From a virus: DNA of 56,328 nt. The notes under the pieces are model-generated. The model was not told the origin of the DNA. It searched no databases and saw only the letters and a program-made list of their open reading frames with translations. The stretch covers positions 1 to 56,328 of IMG/VR virus record IMGVR_UViG_3300008448_000099, one strand, 5' to 3'. Position numbers and translations under genes: made by a program. Below, one piece after another: positions 51,121-56,328 of this stretch (its first letter is position 1; each line of letters begins with the position of its first letter).

Positions 51121-54071
51121 TGCCATCAGCCCAAGTCACCATTACCCAATTACCGCAAGCCGGCGCTATTACAGGCACCGAAGCGGTTCCTATCGTCCAA
51201 AACGGTCAGACGGTACAGACAACGACTGCGGCTATTGCGGCATCTCCTAGTCAGACTCAGACCTTTTTAACTCTAAATCAGGAGCCAACGCTCTCAAATA
51301 GCCGTTCTCTGTCCGTTAGTTCAGGGCTGACCCTGACCGATGGCGGTGCTCAAGGAGCTCTTCAGATCAGTTTTACGGGGTCGGTAGCAAGCCTTGTGAA
51401 CTCAACTCAGGGTCTACAGGCCAAAAACGGCTCAGGAGACCTTGTTGGACGCACTATTGTGGGCGGCACGGGCGTTTCTGTAACGAACGGCAACGGTGAC
51501 TCAGGAAACCCGACAATCGGCTTAGACGGCACCGTAGGGGCTTTGGCGGGGCTTGCCGGAACCGGCATTTTGGGCATCGTTGGTGGCAGTTCAGTCACCT
51601 CAGTAGAGATCCAAGGCACGGTTAATGAGATTGATGTAACCGATGGCACAGGTCCGGGCAACCCAACGATCAGTATTGCTACTGACCCTGTGATTCCGGG
51701 CACCGGGGCGATGAAATTGCCTTTAGGAACGACAGGAGAGCGTCCAGGCGGCTCTAATGGTCAGATCCGTTATAACACCACAACCAATCGTTACGAGGGC
51801 TATCAGAACGGCACTTGGTCAACTCTTGGCAATGGTGACGGCACGGTTACCTCTGTCTCAGGCACCGCCAATCAGATTAGTGTAGTAAACGGAACGACCA
51901 CTCCGGTTGTGTCGATTGCTAACAACCCGGTTTTTCCTGGAAATAGTTCGGTCACGGTGCCGATTGGAACTACGGGTGATCGGTCAGGAAGTCCGGTTAA
52001 CGGAATGTTCCGTTACAACAGTCAGACCGGAACCTTTGAGGGATACGCAAACAACGCTTGGGGTGCAATCACCACAGGTACCGGAGTAACATCGGTAGGC
52101 GTCTCAGGCGGTACTACGGGTTTAACGACAAGTGGTGGCCCGATTACTAGCTCTGGGACGATCACCTTTGCAGGCACCCTTATCACGGCTAACGGCGGTA
52201 CAGGGCTGTCGTCTTACACCGCGGGCGACATGGTGTATTACGCCGCAGGCGATGCCTTCACAAAGCTCGCTATCGGCACAAATGCCTACATCCTGACCTC
52301 TAACGGTACGGCGCCTGTTTGGACAGACCCGGCATCAGTTTCTGTGAGCACGGCCACAAACTTAGCCGGCGGCGCAGCAGGATCGATCCCCTATCAGACA
52401 TCTTCCGGGGTTACATCGTTCTTAGCCTCAGGAACGGGGGTGTTGGTTAATAGCGGCGGCAACCCGTCTTATAGTCTGACCCCGTCAGGGCTGACATCGG
52501 TCACGGTCACGCAGAATCCGACCGCGGCTCTGCAACTAGCCACGAAGCAGTATGTGGACGATGCGGTGTCCTCAGGGATTACGATTCACACCCCGGTTCG
52601 GGTTGAAACCCCAACAGCTCTAAACGCAACCTACACTCCGGGCGGGACTTCGGTCACCGTCACAGACATTACCGGCAACAAGACGCTGACCTTCTCGTCT
52701 TCTCCGGGGCTTTCAATTAACGATCAGATCGTCTTTTCGTCCACGGCTAACGGGATCACGGCAGGCACGGCCTACTATGTTTACTCAGCGCCGGCGGCCA
52801 ATCAGGTCACCCTTTCTCTGTCATATAGTGGGCCAGAACTCACGACCCTGACAAACGGTACTGGACTGACGATCGGCGGGTTAGTAAATGCCGGTGTAGG
52901 GGCAACCCTAACAAATGCCGGGGCAAACGCAGCCATCCAAATCGATGGTGTGAATCTGTCTTCTACGAACCGCGTGTTGGTCTATAACCAGGCTAATGCG
53001 GCGCACAACGGCGTCTATACGGTCACAACCGTGGGTGATGGGTCTACGCCGTGGGTACTGACTCGAGCAACCAATGAGAACACTTATAAGCCTGATAGCA
53101 CATCAGGGCTTGGAGCGGGCGACTACTTCTTCGTTCAAGAGGGTCTAACCGGTGCGGGCGAATCTTATGTTCTTACCACTAATAACCCGCTGATCATCGG
53201 CACCACAAACCTGACCTTTACTCAGTTCTCTGCCTCTCAGGTTTACTCAGCAGGCACCGGACTGACGCTGACCGGAACGACATTTAGCCTTACAAGCCCG
53301 GTAGTCACAAGCCTTGGCGGAACAGGGTTGACCTCATATACCGCCGGTGACTTGGTCTATTACGCCGCAGGAACGGCTTTATCGAAGCTAGGCATTGGCA
53401 CATCAACCTTCCTGCTCAGTTCAAACGGCACGGCGCCTCAATGGTCAGACCCATCAGGAGTTACGGTCGGATCGGCCACAACCGCAACCAATATCGCAGG
53501 CGGCACGGCTAATCAGATCCCATATCAGACGGGTGCGGGGGCGACATCGTTTGTCGCTGCGCCTTCGGTATCGAACACCTACCTTGAGTGGACAGGAAGC
53601 GCCTTCCAATGGTCTACGGTCACGGCAGGGGTCTCAAGCGTTACGGCATCGGCTCCTTTAGCCTCCTCAGGCGGCTCTACCCCTGACATTAGCCTGACCG
53701 GTACGGTGGCCACAGGAAACGGCGGAACGGGACTATCGACCTATACGGCAGGCGACCTTGTCTACTATTCGACCGGAACCGCTCTAAGTAAGTTAGGCAT
53801 CGGATCAAGCACATACCTGCTGACATCGAGCGGAACGGCTCCACAATGGTCTGATCCAACAAATGTGACAGTAGGGACGGCAACGAATGCCGCAAATGTC
53901 GCAGTTACGGCTACATCCGTAAACGCAACTTTCTATCCTGCTTTCGTAGATGCAACGACAGGAAACCAGGCGGTGGAAGTAGATACAGACCTTACCTACA
54001 ATCCATCAAGTAACACGCTCACCACCGGAACCTTGGTGGCAACTACAGGAATTTCAGGAGGTACCTTCTAA
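51120..54071 (+). CDS. Long tail fibre with internal repeats
   Basis: 983 aa. N-terminal anchor GTEAVPIVQNGQTVQTTTAAI matches that of the protein at 48197. Two copies of a GTTG-R-G-NG-RYN-G-YEGY-N-W module (about 205-310) are typical of fibre shafts. An 80-residue segment occurs three times (nt about 52190, 53310, 53715): GGTGLSSYTAGDMVYYAAG, then LTSNGTAPVWTDP. The middle carries AALQLATKQYVDDAVSSGI, a common fibre trimer helix. The C-terminus ends GISGGTF. Host recognition is inferred. Confidence 0.75.
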   Translation: MPSAQVTITQLPQAGAITGTEAVPIVQNGQTVQTTTAAIAASPSQTQTFLTLNQEPTLSNSRSLSVSSGLTLTDGGAQGALQISFTGSVASLVNSTQGLQAKNGSGDLVGRTIVGGTGVSVTNGNGDSGNPTIGLDGTVGALAGLAGTGILGIVGGSSVTSVEIQGTVNEIDVTDGTGPGNPTISIATDPVIPGTGAMKLPLGTTGERPGGSNGQIRYNTTTNRYEGYQNGTWSTLGNGDGTVTSVSGTANQISVVNGTTTPVVSIANNPVFPGNSSVTVPIGTTGDRSGSPVNGMFRYNSQTGTFEGYANNAWGAITTGTGVTSVGVSGGTTGLTTSGGPITSSGTITFAGTLITANGGTGLSSYTAGDMVYYAAGDAFTKLAIGTNAYILTSNGTAPVWTDPASVSVSTATNLAGGAAGSIPYQTSSGVTSFLASGTGVLVNSGGNPSYSLTPSGLTSVTVTQNPTAALQLATKQYVDDAVSSGITIHTPVRVETPTALNATYTPGGTSVTVTDITGNKTLTFSSSPGLSINDQIVFSSTANGITAGTAYYVYSAPAANQVTLSLSYSGPELTTLTNGTGLTIGGLVNAGVGATLTNAGANAAIQIDGVNLSSTNRVLVYNQANAAHNGVYTVTTVGDGSTPWVLTRATNENTYKPDSTSGLGAGDYFFVQEGLTGAGESYVLTTNNPLIIGTTNLTFTQFSASQVYSAGTGLTLTGTTFSLTSPVVTSLGGTGLTSYTAGDLVYYAAGTALSKLGIGTSTFLLSSNGTAPQWSDPSGVTVGSATTATNIAGGTANQIPYQTGAGATSFVAAPSVSNTYLEWTGSAFQWSTVTAGVSSVTASAPLASSGGSTPDISLTGTVATGNGGTGLSTYTAGDLVYYSTGTALSKLGIGSSTYLLTSSGTAPQWSDPTNVTVGTATNAANVAVTATSVNATFYPAFVDATTGNQAVEVDTDLTYNPSSNTLTTGTLVATTGISGGTF

Positions 54072-54541
54072 TGGCACAGGCCGGCTATACCCCAATTTCG
54101 CTATACCACAGCACTACTGCGACCACGGTACCTAGTGCATCGAACCTGACCGCAGGTGAGTTGGCATTGAATATCGCTGATAACGATATGTCGATGTACA
54201 CGGAAAACGCATCAGGAACGGTGAAGTTGTTCTTTAACAACCCCGCAGCTTTAAAGTATCCAACGGCTGATGGAACAAGCGGTCAGACGATCGTAACAAA
54301 CGGATCGGCAACCTTGAGTTTTGGAACATTAGGTGTCGGTGGCGGCGGAACGGGTCAGACATCCCTGACGCTAAACAATGTAATTCTTGGAAACGGAACC
54401 TCTGCGGTGCAGTTTGTGGCTCCGGGAGCAAGTGGAAATGTCTTAACTAGCGATGGAACAACTTGGACGTCTTCAACCCCCGCGGCAACCGGAGCGTCTA
54501 AAGGTCAGGCTATCGCATTCGCGCTAATTTTCGGGCTATAA
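54071..54541 (+). CDS. Tail fibre/appendage protein
   Basis: 156 aa. AGYTPISLYHSTTATTVPSA, LTAGELALNIADNDMSMYTE is the usual start of phage fibre segments; GGGGTGQTSLTLNNVILGNGT continues the shaft. Ends with a hydrophobic stretch. TAATG coupling with the preceding fibre. Confidence 0.7.
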   Translation: MAQAGYTPISLYHSTTATTVPSASNLTAGELALNIADNDMSMYTENASGTVKLFFNNPAALKYPTADGTSGQTIVTNGSATLSFGTLGVGGGGTGQTSLTLNNVILGNGTSAVQFVAPGASGNVLTSDGTTWTSSTPAATGASKGQAIAFALIFGL

Positions 54542-54551
54542 GGAGTAAACC

Positions 54552-54929
54552 GTGGCAAACCCAAATATTGTTAACGTCGCCGGTATTTACGGCAACAATT
54601 CAAGTACTTCATTAACGACTACTAACGCTACATCAATCGTTAGTAACGCGGCAGCGAGCGGCAAGGTATTCAAGATCAACATGATTACCGTGGCTAACGT
54701 CGATGGAACAAACGCCGCTGATATCACAATCAGCAAATATAGCGCCGCAGCTCTTGGCGGTACGGCATTTCCGATTGTGTCAACGGTATCGGTTCCTGCC
54801 GATGCTACGCTGATCGTTATGGACAAGACCACGGCTCTGTACCTAAAAGAGGACGAGTCGATTGGTGCGACCGCTGGTACGGCAAGCGACCTTGTGGTGA
54901 CAGCAAGCTGGGAAGAAATCAACGCCTAA
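54552..54929 (+). CDS. Beta-rich virion protein
   Basis: 125 aa from a GTG with AAGGAG upstream. NIVNVAGIYGNNSSTSLTTTN then VFKINMITVANVDGTNAADI looks like a single beta sandwich, as in small phage fibre accessory proteins. Not assigned to a family. Confidence 0.65.
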   Translation: MANPNIVNVAGIYGNNSSTSLTTTNATSIVSNAAASGKVFKINMITVANVDGTNAADITISKYSAAALGGTAFPIVSTVSVPADATLIVMDKTTALYLKEDESIGATAGTASDLVVTASWEEINA

Positions 54930-54938
54930 GGATTTCCC

Positions 54939-56328
54939 ATGAGTTTCCGTAACGCAAAGGGCGGGTACATCCGTCTAGGATATGACCCGTTAGAGGTAGC
55001 AAATCCTCCGACAGGAGCTGGCGCATCCGCTGGCAATCAGTCTGCATCGGTATCGTTTACTGCTCCTAGCAACACTGGTGGATCAGCAATCACTAATTAC
55101 TATGCAGTGTCTAATCCTGGCCAGATTACAGCATCAAGCGTTACATCGCCTATTTCGGTCTCAGGGCTGACTAACGGTACGGAATACACATTTAAGGTCT
55201 GGGGAGAGAACTCCTACGGGCCTAGCGCTTATAGTGCGCCGACAGGAGCGGTTACTCCAACACCACCTTATATTGAAGATGTGTTTAGCACCTACCTTTA
55301 TACGGGTAACAACTCTACACAGACCATAACTAACGGAATAGACCTTGCTGGTGAAGGTGGGCTGGTTTGGACAAAAGTTAGAAGTACAACAGACGATCAT
55401 GAATTAATAGACACGGTTAGGGGGAGAGCATTTTCGGTTGAATCTAATACAACAGACGCGCAATCCACTTCTTCTGTTGGAACATCTCTAACTCAATTTA
55501 ATTCCAACGGATATTCTCTTGGAACAAATGGAAGTGCAAACGTAAACGAAAATGCACAAACTTTTGTCTCTTGGACATTTCGCCAAGCAGAGAAGTTCTT
55601 TGATGTAGTTACTTGGACAGGAAACAATGCGTCAGAAAGAGCAATTTCACACAATCTTGGCAGTGTTCCCGGATGCATTATTGTAAAAGCCTATACAGGA
55701 TCTTTTGCTAATCTTACAAATTGGATTGTTTATCATAGAAGCGCAGGAACATCTAGTGGCTATCCACAATATTTAAAACTAAATTCAACAGACGCTGCAA
55801 CACCTAGCACTACTGTTTGGGGTTCTACTGCGTTTACATCTACCAATTTTTACATTGGCGCAGACGATGAAATAAACAATTCAAATAAAACCTACGTCGC
55901 CTACCTATTCGCTCACGACGCTGGTGGGTTTGGGAATTCTGGTAGCGACAATGTAATTTCTTGTGGGTCGTTTACGACTGACGGGTCTGGAAACGCAACA
56001 GTAAGCCTTGGATACGAGCCTCAGTGGGTGATGTACAAAAAAACAACTGCCGCTGGTAGTTGGACAATGATTGATGTAATGAGGGGTATGTCATTTACTA
56101 CATCAGAATATCTTTTTGCTAACCTGTCTGACGCCGCTTTTTCTGGAACAACACGAATCACCCCAGTGCCTAATGGATTTAACATAGTTAACGGGATAGA
56201 GGCGTCATCATCCACCTACATCTACATCGCCATTCGCCGTGGCCCGATGAAGACTCCTACGACTGGGACGAGCGTGTTTGAGCCACTTGCAAGAAGCGGT
56301 ACTGGTGCAGCAGCAACGGTCACAACCA
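54939..56328 (+). CDS. Tail fibre with fibronectin III and DUF7483-like repeats (5' part; continues at 1-986)
   Basis: The frame starts with ATG 54939 and runs off the window end; across the circular join it ends at 986 for about 753 aa. Residues about 20-108 form a fibronectin III domain (ASVSFTAPSNTGGSAITNYY, ISVSGLTNGTEYTFKV). Then come repeated DUF7483-like segments (IDLAGEGGLVWTKVRS, AEKFFDVVTWTGN, SHNLGSVPGCIIVK, YEPQWVMYKKT, YIYIAIRRGP). Such proteins are common distal tail proteins in aquatic phages. Its fibronectin domain resembles that of the kelch-like fibre at 1508. Confidence 0.85.
   Translation, partial: MSFRNAKGGYIRLGYDPLEVANPPTGAGASAGNQSASVSFTAPSNTGGSAITNYYAVSNPGQITASSVTSPISVSGLTNGTEYTFKVWGENSYGPSAYSAPTGAVTPTPPYIEDVFSTYLYTGNNSTQTITNGIDLAGEGGLVWTKVRSTTDDHELIDTVRGRAFSVESNTTDAQSTSSVGTSLTQFNSNGYSLGTNGSANVNENAQTFVSWTFRQAEKFFDVVTWTGNNASERAISHNLGSVPGCIIVKAYTGSFANLTNWIVYHRSAGTSSGYPQYLKLNSTDAATPSTTVWGSTAFTSTNFYIGADDEINNSNKTYVAYLFAHDAGGFGNSGSDNVISCGSFTTDGSGNATVSLGYEPQWVMYKKTTAAGSWTMIDVMRGMSFTTSEYLFANLSDAAFSGTTRITPVPNGFNIVNGIEASSSTYIYIAIRRGPMKTPTTGTSVFEPLARSGTGAAATVTT
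56215..56328. repeat. Terminal direct repeat, right copy
   Basis: Identical to 1-114; see the left copy. The fibre reading frame is preserved across the join. Confidence 0.95.

Overview
The window is an essentially complete genome of a tailed bacteriophage that looks short-tailed (podovirus-like). The first 114 bases are repeated exactly at the end (1-114 = 56215-56328), so the sequence closes into a circle of 56,214 bp. This fits a circularly permuted, headful-packaged genome, or the assembly overlap of a circular contig. The join falls inside a tail-fibre gene: 54939-56328 continues into 1-986 as one 753-codon reading frame. I see no integrase, DNA polymerase, tRNA, CRISPR array or insertion sequence. 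Strong Shine-Dalgarno sites, sigma70-like promoters and families such as RusA, DUF1376, a YdaS/Cro-like regulator, a 3-TM holin and a Rap1a/Tai-like protein suggest a Gram-negative, probably proteobacterial (possibly aquatic betaproteobacterial) host. The host cannot be fixed from the sequence.

Layout on the + strand, starting at packaging: small and large terminase (33039-35024); a 1508-residue polyvalent protein (35084-39610); P22-type long portal, small head genes, a GroES-like co-chaperonin, scaffold, decoration proteins and major capsid protein (39623-46000); jelly-roll-like and glycine/lysine-rich virion proteins ending at a strong UUCG terminator (47627-47651); a head-tail adaptor and a fibre cluster (47667-56328 and 1-986); a tail assembly chaperone; two kelch-like repeat fibres (1508-4653); a coiled-coil protein and a glycosyltransferase (4682-6270); the lysis cassette (6600-8330); a second adaptor, a fibre and a tail nozzle/DNA-stabilisation protein (8507-12617); and four large internal or ejection proteins, the last with a lytic transglycosylase domain (12889-21926). 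A rho-independent terminator (about 21966-22004) closes this late block.

A leftward block (22003-24588) carries a PD-(D/E)XK exonuclease, an ssDNA-binding-like protein, a winged-helix protein and small genes. It diverges from a rightward early block (24713-30886) with a YdaS/Cro-like regulator, DUF1376 replication protein, DnaB/Twinkle-type helicase, RusA resolvase, Rap1a/Tai-like secreted protein, cytosine-C5 methyltransferase and an HNH-like protein. Two back-to-back sigma70-like promoters sit between the blocks (24623-24685). A further promoter with an operator-like palindrome (30924-30974) drives a run of small genes up to 32510. Most genes are chained by ATGA, GTGA or TAATG overlaps, so translational coupling is pervasive.

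The least explained features are: (1) a 26-residue, +8, amphipathic peptide gene fused by ATGA overlap to the endolysin, resembling a disruptin-type outer-membrane lysis peptide; (2) a roughly 240-nt noncoding region upstream of the terminase genes that can fold into an H-type pseudoknot, two abutting helices, a GNRA hairpin and two further hairpins; (3) a dispersed palindrome AAACCGAWTCGGTTT found in several unrelated genes, always in the same codon phase; (4) an embedded alternate-frame ORF in the methyltransferase gene; (5) a basic-GG-hydrophobic motif repeated across five virion proteins; and (6) 6-repeat and 12-repeat kelch-like fibres.
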